Assembly: GCA_902531515.1 (NCBI GenBank)
Contig: CACAEJ010000001.1
Coordinates: 62,001 to 126,000 of the forward strand
Direction of reading: 5' to 3'
Length of the DNA: 64,000 bases
Source of the DNA: an uncultured Pseudohongiella sp.
Lineage (GTDB): Bacteria; Pseudomonadota; Gammaproteobacteria; Pseudomonadales; Pseudohongiellaceae
The notes beneath the pieces are model-generated. The model made no database searches, was not told the DNA's origin, and saw only the letters and a list, made by a program, of their open reading frames with translations. The position numbers and the translations under genes are program-made. Every line of letters starts with the position of its first letter. Positions within the stretch are counted from its first letter, which is position 1. This document shows, in pieces, positions 44,173-53,576 of this stretch.

Positions 44173-44856
44173 CTAAAGTATTTCTCGCGACGTTCCTTCG
44201 TGGAAGCGCCAAGTCCGGATTATCTCAAGTATATCAGTTTCAACGCTGATTTCTTCAGGCAAAGGGTCAAATGGCGCAGCCAAAAGAACAATCCTCTCTG
44301 CTGCGTCATCGAGCACTTTGGAGCCTGAGGTTTCAAGTATACGAATATCCTCCACTTGGCCATCCGCACGAACCGCTACTAAAATCCTTAAATTACCAAA
44401 AACTCCATTCCTTCTTGCTTGCTCTGGGTAATATTGATTCCCTACTTCCTCAATTCGCTTACGCCAGGTTTCAAGATAAATAGCCTGCTCTTTCTGTGCA
44501 GAAACTGATGAAATAATTTGGCGTTGCGGTCGTTGCTTGTTGTTTTTTCTCCGGGCTTCAATTTTTATTTGAAGATCTTCAATCATAAGTTCCAGAATGG
44601 GACTTGCCTCCTCGGTTGGAGGCAAGGTTTCTATCTGGACCCTGAAATTTTCAACTGTCGGGCCTTGGACTGCATCTAAGAATAAGAATTGCTGATTCAG
44701 ATTTTTCCGCGCTAGGTTGATCGTTATCGACTCGTTCATTTCTTTTGAAGGAAGCTTGAGTCCAAAGCCCATTAAAATTATTGCGTGCAAACTTATAGAA
44801 AGGAACATGGTGAACCCTAATCGATCTTTCTTTGTTTCCTGTTTTAATTGGTTCAT
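44173..44856 (-). CDS. TonB-like periplasm-spanning protein
   Basis: The ORF track starts within gshB; I prefer the ATG at 44856 (MNQLKQETKKDRLGF), giving 227 residues. A single N-terminal membrane segment (FLSISLHAIILMGFGLKL) is followed by a charged spacer and a C-terminal TonB domain with RRNGVFGNLRILVAVRADGQVEDIRILETSGSKVLDDAAERIV. The usual proline-rich spacer is weak. It would energise outer-membrane receptors with ExbB/D, which are not here. It follows gshB by 43 bases. Confidence 0.82.
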   Translation of the reverse strand: MNQLKQETKKDRLGFTMFLSISLHAIILMGFGLKLPSKEMNESITINLARKNLNQQFLFLDAVQGPTVENFRVQIETLPPTEEASPILELMIEDLQIKIEARRKNNKQRPQRQIISSVSAQKEQAIYLETWRKRIEEVGNQYYPEQARRNGVFGNLRILVAVRADGQVEDIRILETSGSKVLDDAAERIVLLAAPFDPLPEEISVETDILEIIRTWRFHEGTSREIL

Positions 44857-44899
44857 AAAAGTTATCTGACTAGATGAATTCCTGCAAACTGAAATGTAA

Positions 44900-45853
44900 T
44901 CAACGCGAAGGCAGTTTTTTGAGCATGGTGTCAATAAGTTTTCCAGGGATATCTATATTGCAAACTTTATCTATTTCTTTAATGCAGGTAGGACTCGTGA
45001 CATTAATTTCCGTTAAATAATCACCGATTACGTCTATGCCAACAAATATTAGACCTTTTTGTTTAAGAGCCGGACCTACTTGTTCACAAATCCATCTATC
45101 TCGATCACTTAATTCTTGGACTTCGCCGCTACCACCTGCTGCGAGGTTGCCCCTGCTTTCTCCAATAGCAGGGACTCTAGCCAAACAATAATCTATGGGT
45201 GATCCGTCAATAAGTAATATTCGCTTATCTCCGTACTTGATTTCTGGAAGATACTTTTGAGCCATAGTTTGCCGTCTACCGCCCTCCGTAAGAATCTCCA
45301 ATATAACACTTAAATTAGTATCATCGTTTTTTACTCTGAAGATTGAACTACCACCCATACCGTCGAGCGGTTTAAATATTACATCTCCATGTTTTTGATG
45401 AAAGACTCTGAGCCTTTCCGTAGCGCTCGTCACGAGGACAGGCGGGCAGCATTGAGGGAATTGTGTAGCATAGAATTTTTCATTACAGTCCCTCAAACTC
45501 TGTGGATTGTTTACCACCATAGTCCCCAGCTGATGGGCTGCTTCGAGCAGGTAAGTCGAGTAAATATAGTCAAGATCAAAGGGCGGGTCCTTCCTCATGA
45601 GAATTATATCAAGCTCTGATAACTCTCTTTCATGCGCCTTTTCTAATTTAAACCACTCGTTCTCATCGTCATATACTAACAAGGCTCGCATCGAAGCCCA
45701 GGGAGTTCCTTGATCAGCATAAAGATCTGATTGAAGCATATAGAAAATTTCGCAATCCCGTGTTTGAGCCGCTAATAAAATAGCAAGAGTGGTATCTTTC
45801 TTAAAATTGATAGACTCAATTGGGTCCATAATTATTCCGATTTTTATTGCCAT
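44900..45853 (-). CDS. gshB: Glutathione synthetase
   Basis: This ATP-grasp enzyme joins gamma-glutamylcysteine to glycine. GIIMDPIESINFKKDTTLAIL opens it, MRKDPPFDLDYIYSTYLLE and NNPQSLRDCNEKFYATQFP are typical, and KPLDGMGGSSIFRV with PEIKYGDKRILLIDG belong to the ATP-grasp domain. Length 317. It is first in a minus-strand gshB-tonB-algH-ruvX unit. Confidence 0.95.
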   Translation of the reverse strand: MAIKIGIIMDPIESINFKKDTTLAILLAAQTRDCEIFYMLQSDLYADQGTPWASMRALLVYDDENEWFKLEKAHERELSELDIILMRKDPPFDLDYIYSTYLLEAAHQLGTMVVNNPQSLRDCNEKFYATQFPQCCPPVLVTSATERLRVFHQKHGDVIFKPLDGMGGSSIFRVKNDDTNLSVILEILTEGGRRQTMAQKYLPEIKYGDKRILLIDGSPIDYCLARVPAIGESRGNLAAGGSGEVQELSDRDRWICEQVGPALKQKGLIFVGIDVIGDYLTEINVTSPTCIKEIDKVCNIDIPGKLIDTMLKKLPSR

Positions 45854-45981
45854 TAAAATGCCTGCTCTACCTTCACTTCTGATGAATTAATTTTATCAAC
45901 TTAGCGATACTAAGAACTATATCCCACTTCATTGTCATTTTCGATTTTAGCATCTACAGCCTCACAATTTCGAACTTGTTT

Positions 45982-46010
45982 TTCTTATCATAAGCATTCT
46001 GTTCTATACT
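45982..46010 (+). promoter_or_regulatory. Possible promoter for the polysaccharide gene group
   Basis: TTCTTA (45982-45987), a 17-base spacer and TATACT (46005-46010) precede the membrane-protein gene at 46041, giving a leader of about 25 bases. The -10 box is good, the -35 weak. Confidence 0.35.
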
Positions 46011-46040
46011 TAGACCTCAATATGATATCGATGCGGATGA

Positions 46041-46562
46041 ATGATGAAAGCTTTAGGTTATATATGGGGTGTTGGTGGAGTGCTTTTGCTCCTGCTATTT
46101 GCTATCTATAGACTTGCACCAATGGCATTTGCTCTCCAGGATGCGACCATGGGGTTGGTTCATTGGCCTCTATTGCTGCTTAGTGTCACATATATGGCCT
46201 ACGCCGAAGGCTTTAAGGGATTTCACTTAGGCTTTGCTCCTCGGGTGGTAAAAAGAGCGCTGTATTTGACACAAAACCCAAAGTTGAGCCACGTTGTATT
46301 CGCGCCTTTATTCTGTATGGGTTACATCCATGCTACCAAACGACGAAAAATTTCATCTCTTGGACTTACTGGTTTGATAGTCTGTTTCGTTATTTTGGTA
46401 AGGTTGCTTCCTCAGCCTTGGCGAGGCATTTTAGATGCTGGGGTGGTCACGGGGTTGACGATTGGATGTTTTTCGATAATGTATTTTATGTTTCTTGCGG
46501 GCGGAAGACCTGAAGTTATTTCAATTTCCGCTGATGTTCCTAAGGAAAGCAAGGAGAACTAA
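46041..46562 (+). CDS. Conserved hypothetical membrane protein
   Basis: The protein of 173 residues has about five hydrophobic segments, for example YIWGVGGVLLLLLFAIYRL near the N terminus and LGLTGLIVCFVILVRLL in the middle. I recognise no domain. KGFHLGFAPRVVKRALYL between two segments may be a conserved loop. It is 15 bases upstream of a GT2 gene on the same strand and probably co-transcribed, so a role in export or modification of a surface glycan is possible but unsupported. Confidence 0.6.
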   Translation: MMKALGYIWGVGGVLLLLLFAIYRLAPMAFALQDATMGLVHWPLLLLSVTYMAYAEGFKGFHLGFAPRVVKRALYLTQNPKLSHVVFAPLFCMGYIHATKRRKISSLGLTGLIVCFVILVRLLPQPWRGILDAGVVTGLTIGCFSIMYFMFLAGGRPEVISISADVPKESKEN

Positions 46563-46577
46563 TAAGTTTTCTGTTAT

Positions 46578-47486
46578 ATGAGCATTTCATCTCACAAAAG
46601 TAGCTGTGCCATTATTGTTACCCACAATCCAGATATTACAGCTTTATTGGAACTAACTGCCCAACTTAGGAAAGAGACTGATTTCATAATAGTTGATAAT
46701 GGCACGGTCGGAATTTCTAGCATTGTTGAATCAATTAATATTTATGAGCAATGCAAGGAGATTATATGCTTAGACAAAAATAAAGGTCTGGCAAAGGCTT
46801 TAAATGTCGGAATAAATTGGTCTTTAAGACAGAGTTATGAATTTGTATTTCTATTTGACCAAGATAGTAGTTTATGTGATTTATTTGTTGAGAGAATGAT
46901 AAGGGCTTATACAGATGCTAGAGAGAAAGTAAAAGCAAATATTGCCGCGGTTGGGCCCCGAATCATAAATCCGCAAACAATGCGCCAAACAAGTTTTAAA
47001 TTATTCAACAGACTTATATTTCGTTCAGATGTGAAATACGCGGAAAGCACTTCTCATTATGCCGCTGATTTTTTGATAACATCAGGAACTTTACTTAGTT
47101 TAGAAACGATAAATCACATTGGTGGTATGAAAGAAAGTTATTTCATCGATAATATTGATTTAGAGTGGTGTTTTAGAGCAAAGTCAAAAGGATATGAGCT
47201 AATCGGTACTGATGATGCCATATTGTATCATGCGATAGGTGAGCGAAGTTCAAACCCACTTGTTCGGGCCGGTATTATGGCCCAGCATAACCCCCAGCGT
47301 TCTTACTTTTCCTCTAGAAATCGAGTTCATTTGTACGGAGTAGATTATTCTCCAGCTGGATGGAAGTATCGTGACATAATTAGATTTATTGCAAAGACGA
47401 TTTGGCTATTAATCACATCTCGTGATAGGAAAGAGTATTTTAAGAACATATCCTCCGGAATAAAGGACGCGAAACAGCTAGCCTAG
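46578..47486 (+). CDS. GT2 glycosyltransferase, rhamnosyltransferase-like
   Basis: The GT2 fold starts CAIIVTHNPDITALLELTAQ, with DNGTVGIS as an early donor-binding stretch and FLFDQDSSLCDLF as the metal-binding DxD-like motif. DNIDLEWCFRAKSKGYELIG is the typical ED-type acceptor motif of dTDP-rhamnosyltransferases such as RfbN. Likely adds a sugar to a lipid-linked surface polysaccharide on the cytoplasmic side. Its stop abuts the next ATG directly, a two-gene unit with the following GT2 gene. Confidence 0.85.
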   Translation: MSISSHKSSCAIIVTHNPDITALLELTAQLRKETDFIIVDNGTVGISSIVESINIYEQCKEIICLDKNKGLAKALNVGINWSLRQSYEFVFLFDQDSSLCDLFVERMIRAYTDAREKVKANIAAVGPRIINPQTMRQTSFKLFNRLIFRSDVKYAESTSHYAADFLITSGTLLSLETINHIGGMKESYFIDNIDLEWCFRAKSKGYELIGTDDAILYHAIGERSSNPLVRAGIMAQHNPQRSYFSSRNRVHLYGVDYSPAGWKYRDIIRFIAKTIWLLITSRDRKEYFKNISSGIKDAKQLA

Positions 47487-48419
47487 ATGAATAAAACTCC
47501 CAAAATTGTTATCCTTCTTTCTACCTTTAACGGGGCCGATTATCTAGCCGAGCAATTGAATTCGTTATTGAAGCAAACATATACTAATTTCATCATTATT
47601 ATTAGGGATGATGGCTCTACCGATGATACAAAACAAATAATCAGCAAATATGTCGAAAAAAATGAAGGTAAGATTCATAGGTTATCTGGGAGTTATGAAA
47701 ATGTCGGTCCAAGTGCAAGTTTCTGTCTTTTAATTCAGCATGTCTTGGAAGAAAAGAATTCATTAGGATTGTCGCGCGCTTACATTATGTTGTGTGACCA
47801 AGATGATATTTGGGTCGACAACAAAATTGAAATACAGATAGCGGAAATGTTAAATATAGAAAAAAGGACGGGATGTCAGCCTGTTTTGATTCACACTGAT
47901 CTTAGTGTCATTGATGCGCGAGAAAAGCTTATCTCTGATTCGTTTATCAAATATCAGGGGTTGGAAATCGATCGTAATCGATTCACGCACATGGTTTTGA
48001 GCAATCTTGTTACAGGTTGCACTTCTCTTTTTAATGAAGAACTTGCTCTAAAAGCACTACCTATACCAGATAAGGCTATCATGCATGATTGGTGGCTAGC
48101 TTTAATTGCCTCTGCTTTTGGAAGAGTAGTCTTTTTAGACCTGCCATTAGTAAGATATCGACAACATGGAAATAACGCAATTGGTGCAAAAGAATTTAAA
48201 AAACATCATCCGTCTAATAATAAATTTTGGCGAGTTGTCTTTGCTCCTAAAAAGAGTGATCACCTTGTAGATGTTGCGCATCAGGCTTTTGAATTTAAAG
48301 CTCGCTTTGGTAATTTGTTGAGCTTTCAGAAAAAGACATGTCTATGGTTGTCATCTATGATGAACCTAAAAAATGGGTTTTACCAGAGGATCTTCTACAG
48401 ATTAGCTCGGCTATTTTAG
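47487..48419 (+). CDS. GT2 glycosyltransferase
   Basis: The N terminus reads IVILLSTFNGADYLAEQLNSLLKQTY with IIIIRDDGSTDDTKQII, a standard GT2 opening, and LCDQDDIWVDNKIE is the DxD region. MHDWWLALIASAFGRVVFLDLPLVRYRQHG is typical of rhamnosyl-type O-antigen transferases. It begins on the base after the previous gene's stop and ends 9 bases inside the convergent 1078-residue glycosyltransferase gene. Confidence 0.85.
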   Translation: MNKTPKIVILLSTFNGADYLAEQLNSLLKQTYTNFIIIIRDDGSTDDTKQIISKYVEKNEGKIHRLSGSYENVGPSASFCLLIQHVLEEKNSLGLSRAYIMLCDQDDIWVDNKIEIQIAEMLNIEKRTGCQPVLIHTDLSVIDAREKLISDSFIKYQGLEIDRNRFTHMVLSNLVTGCTSLFNEELALKALPIPDKAIMHDWWLALIASAFGRVVFLDLPLVRYRQHGNNAIGAKEFKKHHPSNNKFWRVVFAPKKSDHLVDVAHQAFEFKARFGNLLSFQKKTCLWLSSMMNLKNGFYQRIFYRLARLF

Positions 48420-51400
48420 AAAGAGCTGCTCAAGAGTATCTTTAAACTTGGTTTTGGAGCATTCCTGTTTTATCGCTTCTAAGCTATTTTCTCTGATTTT
48501 TTCCCAAAGCTCACCATCCTGGTGGAGTCGAACGCACTGATCAGCAAAATCTCGTGCTGTTAATCCAGTAAGCAATTCTTTATTATGAGACCATTGAAGT
48601 TGCTCGGCCAGTAACTTTGAGGCGACGCACGGGACACCCATTTCACCCGCTTCATGTATTTTGTGAGGTATTCCTGCCGCGAATCTAGTTGGCGCTATGA
48701 AAACTCTACAGCGGTTGTAGATAGTTTCTAGATTTCTCAACTTACCGTGGAATAAGACATTAGGTTTATCTACGGCAATAAGAGAGGAAGCAGAGTTCTC
48801 GCCGACGATATGAAACTCGACTCCCGGAATTTTTTCTTCAACGAGAGGGAATACATTTATTAAAAACCATAAAAGCGAATCAACGTTGGGAGAGCCATCG
48901 TCCCTTAATGCTCCAACAAAAAGAAAACCAGTGCGATCTTCAAAAGTACTATCTCCAGGTGTTGCTTCAATCATATGCCCGAGGACATGCACATTGCTTA
49001 CGCCATTCTCTTGGTAAATTTCAGCTTCCCTTTGGGATACGGCGATAACAGAGTTGGCGATTTTGGTTTGGTCGATTTCACTCCTTATCAGCCCAAGCTC
49101 TTCTTCCTTAGTTAATGGCGTAGGGGTTAATGCCCGTCTCCTTATTTCCCTCGTAGCAGTTAATGCTTCTGCATCATAGATAATCTCAACTTCGTCTATC
49201 AAGCTTTCTCTATCTGAAATTATGTGCCTAAAAAACTCCATATTGTGAATGCGACTTATTAGAATAAATTGGTAGCTCCCTTCTCTCAGCGTCAAGAAAT
49301 CTAGCAAACCCTCTTTACCACTGGCTCTCATGACTTCGATATTTCCCGGCAGGGTTGAGTGGATATCTATCCATGGGTCATCTGGGAAAAGAAGGGGATA
49401 GAAGGTCACATTGATTGGCATTTTACTGAGCTCAAAAAGAATATCGTTGCAGCGAGGATAACCTGCTCCGAGGTCAGGATGAGGTACTCGATCATCTATC
49501 ATCAATAAGTGCGGATATTGGTTGGCAAACCTCGCGTGGGTAATATTCGCACTACTGTGTTTATGCTGCGTTCTTAAATAATCAAAATGTTTAGAATAAA
49601 AATCTTTTTGGTGGCTAGCCTGCAAGACTTTTGCCTCTTGTAGCCCGCCAGTGCTTGCAAACTCGTAGTGTGTAATCTCTACACTTGGCTCATACACGAT
49701 ACGAAAACCTTTTTCTTGCAAACGAACACAAAAGTCGGATTCTTCATAATAAGCAGGAGAAAAAGCTTCATCAAGACCGCCAACTTCTTGAAACAAATTT
49801 ATTGAAGTGAGCAGGAAAGCCCCTGAGCAATAATCAACATCTCGGGTGAAGTTAAACTCTGGCGAATCCGGATTACCGTTTCGACCGTATCCTGAGCACG
49901 CGCCGTTATCCCAAATTATGCTTCCTGCTTCCTGTAAGCTTCCGTCCAGCAATTTGATCTTACCTCCAACAGCTCCAACGTTTTTTTGAGTTCTGAAAAC
50001 AGATACTCCTCTTGATAGGGCCTTGGGCGCCAAGGTTGCATCGTTATTTAAAAGTAACAAGTATTTTCCTCTAGCTCGACTCGCGCCTGAGTTTACCGCT
50101 TTGACAAAACCTAAATTGACTTGATTTCTGATGACAGTGGCATTTTTTAGAGTTTTTAGGAGCTTGGATGTAGAGTCATTAGAATTATTGTCTACTATAA
50201 TGATCTCATAGCTCTCGTCTGCGTTTTTCACTATGGATTCTAAGCAGAGAAGACTCAAACGCACTTGGTTATAGAATACTAATATTATTGATACTGTTGG
50301 TTGGTCTGAGTATGGGAAATGGATTGTTTTTGCCATACTCAAATAAGTCGAAAGGTTTAACTCCGCTCGATCGTCATGCTGTTTTTTAACATCGCCGTCT
50401 TTCTTTTTTCCATATTGATTTTCTGCCAGGCTCTCAATCTTGTTTTCGTCTCCATAGTCTTCTTTCACGACAGTTTTCAATGATGGTAAGACTATTTGTA
50501 AACAGTCTCGAAAAATTCTTAGGGGCCAAGTGAATCTCCAGAATAGGGATTTCTCAATTAGTAAATGCGCCTTCTTAAGCCGTTCAGCATGAGCTTCCAA
50601 CTCGGAATATTGCAAAGAAAGCTCACTATACTTAAGTTCCCAGTTACTTGGGTGGTTGCTCTTGGCATGAGCCTGATATCTCTCTTGAGATAAATTTGGT
50701 CCTGATGGAAAATATTTTTCTGCTATTTGATAGTCTCTGTACAGCGCATCGGCAGATAGCTCAATCAGCCTATCTAATTCCCCGTGAGATTCCTTGATAA
50801 GGTTATCAGCTATTGTAGGAATACCACTTTCGTACTTCTTTCCAGCCAGCCTGTGTTGCCAGCGGTATTTTACGTAGTTAAATTCGTTTACCGCCCTGGC
50901 ATGGTTCGATGGAAGTTCGTCGCTTTGTCTCGTTATTGACTCATAATGCAGCAGCTTGACATCCGGCTCGATCAGTATCACTAACCCCTTTTCGGACATC
51001 CTAAGGCAGAGGTCAACGTCATTGTAACCGACAGTTAAGTATTTCTCATTGAAACCACCAAGTTTTAAAAAAAGATCCCGTTTAGTGAGTAAAAAAGCAG
51101 CGGTCGCACAGTCAACGGGGAAAGGGCAGGGAATATAATGCTTGTCTAGAAAATCTGAATCTTCGTTCAACGCTATATGCTTTGCGATAGACGATTCCTC
51201 AAGAGCAATACCTGCGTGCTGAATGCGCGAATTTGGATAAAGAAGCACACATCCTACCGCGCCCACACCCTCGCGTTCAGCGAGAGGTATCATCTTCGAC
51301 ACCCAATCCTTATCAGTTACTACTATATCGTTATTTACAAAGCATAAAATTTTACTTTTTGCTTTTCTAGCAGCAAAATTATTGATTGCTGAAAAATTAA

Positions 51401-51647
51401 ACGGTTCAGGCCAATTTAAGATTTGGAAGTTTTCTTTCTGCTTCAGAGTTTCAAGATAAGCATGCGTCTCTCTCTGACTGCTCTGGTTATCAACTACAAT
51501 AATTTCAAGGTATTCACTTTTTCTTGACCTCAGGATACTATCGATACAACGCTTAAGGTAAGAGAGATGATCTTTTGTAGGAATGATTATTGAACAGTAT
51601 AACTTCTTTTCGAGGAAAGTGTTTTTAGCCATAATGCTTTCACTCAT
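48411..51647 (-). CDS. Three-domain glycosyltransferase (GT2-GT2-GT4/1)
   Basis: Of 1078 residues, the first GT2 domain (about 10-290) has CSIIIPTKDHLSYLKRCIDS and FVNNDIVVTDKDW. A charged linker with LLIEKSLFWRFTWPLRIF follows. The second GT2 (about 425-680) has VSIILVFYNQVRLSLLCLES and LLLNNDATLAPKAL. The C-terminal GT4/GT1 domain (about 725-1078) has FLFVGALRDDGSPNVDSLLWF and FIAPTRFAAGIPHKIHEAGE. Such multi-domain enzymes build repeating surface polysaccharides. Its start overlaps the end of the following coiled-coil GT gene by eight bases. Confidence 0.85.
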   Translation of the reverse strand: MSESIMAKNTFLEKKLYCSIIIPTKDHLSYLKRCIDSILRSRKSEYLEIIVVDNQSSQRETHAYLETLKQKENFQILNWPEPFNFSAINNFAARKAKSKILCFVNNDIVVTDKDWVSKMIPLAEREGVGAVGCVLLYPNSRIQHAGIALEESSIAKHIALNEDSDFLDKHYIPCPFPVDCATAAFLLTKRDLFLKLGGFNEKYLTVGYNDVDLCLRMSEKGLVILIEPDVKLLHYESITRQSDELPSNHARAVNEFNYVKYRWQHRLAGKKYESGIPTIADNLIKESHGELDRLIELSADALYRDYQIAEKYFPSGPNLSQERYQAHAKSNHPSNWELKYSELSLQYSELEAHAERLKKAHLLIEKSLFWRFTWPLRIFRDCLQIVLPSLKTVVKEDYGDENKIESLAENQYGKKKDGDVKKQHDDRAELNLSTYLSMAKTIHFPYSDQPTVSIILVFYNQVRLSLLCLESIVKNADESYEIIIVDNNSNDSTSKLLKTLKNATVIRNQVNLGFVKAVNSGASRARGKYLLLLNNDATLAPKALSRGVSVFRTQKNVGAVGGKIKLLDGSLQEAGSIIWDNGACSGYGRNGNPDSPEFNFTRDVDYCSGAFLLTSINLFQEVGGLDEAFSPAYYEESDFCVRLQEKGFRIVYEPSVEITHYEFASTGGLQEAKVLQASHQKDFYSKHFDYLRTQHKHSSANITHARFANQYPHLLMIDDRVPHPDLGAGYPRCNDILFELSKMPINVTFYPLLFPDDPWIDIHSTLPGNIEVMRASGKEGLLDFLTLREGSYQFILISRIHNMEFFRHIISDRESLIDEVEIIYDAEALTATREIRRRALTPTPLTKEEELGLIRSEIDQTKIANSVIAVSQREAEIYQENGVSNVHVLGHMIEATPGDSTFEDRTGFLFVGALRDDGSPNVDSLLWFLINVFPLVEEKIPGVEFHIVGENSASSLIAVDKPNVLFHGKLRNLETIYNRCRVFIAPTRFAAGIPHKIHEAGEMGVPCVASKLLAEQLQWSHNKELLTGLTARDFADQCVRLHQDGELWEKIRENSLEAIKQECSKTKFKDTLEQLFLK

Positions 51648-52797
51648 CTGATTTTTTCTTTTCGACTAAGGCGCGAAGCATACTTCGAGATAATCTTATC
51701 AAGAATCTTCCGGGCGCGGTTATTCTCCAGCTCCATGATTTTCTTAATTCAGTCAAAAGTGCAAGTACTCGTTGTATCTCGTCATTCTTTTCTGTAATTT
51801 GAGTCTCTAGGCCCCTGGATTTCTGCGTGCTAACGTTTCTTTCGTGAACTGCGGCTTCCATTTTAGTTAAGAGCTTTTGTATCTCCTCTTGGTGGTTTAG
51901 ATTGTTGTTGTGCTCTTCGGAAAGCTTCTGTTTGATATCCTCGAGGTCTATCCTTTTTTGGGAAAGTTTCTGTTCGCTTATATTTCTTTGGTGAATTGAT
52001 TCCTCAAGCTTTGCATTAGACTGTACAAGAGAATTATTTAGCTGACCAATCATTCGATTTACCTCTTCACCCGTCCACCGCTCTTTCCATTTTTTGTATA
52101 TTGCTGCGCGAGCTTTGCCAATTTTTGTGTTTAGAGAAAAACGATCGCTAGGATCTAATACAGTGGTCTCAGATTCACCGCCGTCACGGTAAAATGCGGT
52201 TATCCCCTTACTATGATAGAAATTAGTGTGCTGACTTACTTGGAGCCAAAAATCCCAATCCTCATATATTTCGAACTTTTCATCAAAACGACAACCTTTA
52301 TCCAATAGCGACCGCTCAAAAACTACGGCGTGAATAGGTATATAGTTATCTCGCATTAACAGAATAGGATCAAATGAATATGAAAAAGTGAAGTGTTTTT
52401 TGAAACCATCTCTATCAGTTTTTTGTACACTGCAATAACTTGCTTTGAAATTAGGATTCTCTCTCAATGTATCCACTAAAGTTTGTATATGGCTTTTATC
52501 TATCCAGTCATCCTCATCGAGAAAAGTAACAAATTGGCCCTTCGCTTTTTCTAGACCTGCATTGGCGGCTTCGGAGCGGCTTAAAGCTTTTCCGAGGTCT
52601 ATTAATTTTATGGGAGCCGAGGAGCAATCTGAGACGTGCTCACTCAAGTCAATATGCCCTGCTTTTATTAAGAGAATCTCAATATTGGAGTAGGTTTGTG
52701 ACCGTATAGAGCTCAATGCTAGTTTCAGCTCTGGGCGCCCCATGCTTCGACATACAACAGTTACGAGTTCTTCTTTTGAATTATCGTCTTTAGCCAT
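51640..52797 (-). CDS. GT2 glycosyltransferase with C-terminal coiled coil
   Basis: GT2 domain at about residues 10-240: ELVTVVCRSMGRPELKLALS, then FVTFLDEDDWIDKSHIQTLV as DxD motif. From about 235 to 350 the sequence is highly charged and heptad-like, with two near-repeats HQRNISEQK and HERNVSTQK, a probable coiled coil. The end SWRITAPGRFLIRLSRSM resembles the WRxTxPLR membrane-proximal element common in O-antigen transferases. It is translationally coupled to the three-domain enzyme. Product unknown. Confidence 0.8.
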   Translation of the reverse strand: MAKDDNSKEELVTVVCRSMGRPELKLALSSIRSQTYSNIEILLIKAGHIDLSEHVSDCSSAPIKLIDLGKALSRSEAANAGLEKAKGQFVTFLDEDDWIDKSHIQTLVDTLRENPNFKASYCSVQKTDRDGFKKHFTFSYSFDPILLMRDNYIPIHAVVFERSLLDKGCRFDEKFEIYEDWDFWLQVSQHTNFYHSKGITAFYRDGGESETTVLDPSDRFSLNTKIGKARAAIYKKWKERWTGEEVNRMIGQLNNSLVQSNAKLEESIHQRNISEQKLSQKRIDLEDIKQKLSEEHNNNLNHQEEIQKLLTKMEAAVHERNVSTQKSRGLETQITEKNDEIQRVLALLTELRKSWSWRITAPGRFLIRLSRSMLRALVEKKKSDE

Positions 52798-52838
52798 GGG
52801 AGCAAGGTTTTAATCCTCGGAAGTTTGCTGTATAGATA

Positions 52839-53576
52839 TTAGATGAGCTTGTTTTTATCGTTACTGTCTAGCAAAGAGAATATTCTGCTACCTAGTACTT
52901 GACAAATAAAATCTAAAAACAGCGTATCCAGATGTATATTAAAGTAATTATCAGTCTTGTTACCAAGGGCGAGCAGAGCTAAGGATTTGCCGTTCCTAAC
53001 CACTGGGCATAACGCTGTTGAGGAAATACTATTTTCTGAAGACTGAAAAACGTGCCCGATTTGATCTATCCCCAATTTGCCACAATAAGTTTTTTCGAGT
53101 CTAAAGACATCGCTATATTCCTCTATCATGGTTTCTAATTTTTCTGTGCGAATAGCGTCTGACTTACCTAAGTTAGGATGATCTATAAAAATTATTTCAC
53201 AGGCGTCGACGTTGGTTAAGTTCGTAAACTGTTCTTGAACAGAGATGCAGATTTCCGCGATGTTCTCTGCATTAAGTAACGCTAGGATTAAAGTTTTTGT
53301 GGTATCAAAGATTTCGTCATTACTCCTCGCATTCTCTAATAAATCTTTTAATTTCTTTGTTGCTTCAATTCCTTGTTCTCGAAGTATGTTAACTTGCTTT
53401 TCAACTAAGGAAATTGCTTTTCCACTTTCATGAGGTAGTTTGATCCTGGAAAGTAATTCGTGATGATGTAAAAAAAATTCAGGGTTATGCTGAAGATATT
53501 TGGCGACTTGTTCTTCCGTAACATCAATCTCAACATTGCCGGATAGGTCTTCAGCGATTGAAAATTCTTCACTCAT
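52839..53576 (-). CDS. DUF484 family protein
   Basis: An N-terminal HTH-like segment (VAKYLQHNPEFFLHHHELLSRIKLPH) and a GAF-like C-terminal part (TALCPVVRNGKSLALLALGN) are the marks of DUF484. It lies directly after dapF with a four-base overlap. In Pseudomonas and relatives it is followed by xerC; here the next genes are glycosyltransferases and no xerC is seen. Function unknown. Confidence 0.88.
   Translation of the reverse strand: MSEEFSIAEDLSGNVEIDVTEEQVAKYLQHNPEFFLHHHELLSRIKLPHESGKAISLVEKQVNILREQGIEATKKLKDLLENARSNDEIFDTTKTLILALLNAENIAEICISVQEQFTNLTNVDACEIIFIDHPNLGKSDAIRTEKLETMIEEYSDVFRLEKTYCGKLGIDQIGHVFQSSENSISSTALCPVVRNGKSLALLALGNKTDNYFNIHLDTLFLDFICQVLGSRIFSLLDSNDKNKLI

Noticed and set aside
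44857-44934. TonB-like protein start at 44934
   Set aside because: It would run 26 codons into gshB and add a non-family N terminus; the ATG at 44856 leads directly to the membrane anchor.
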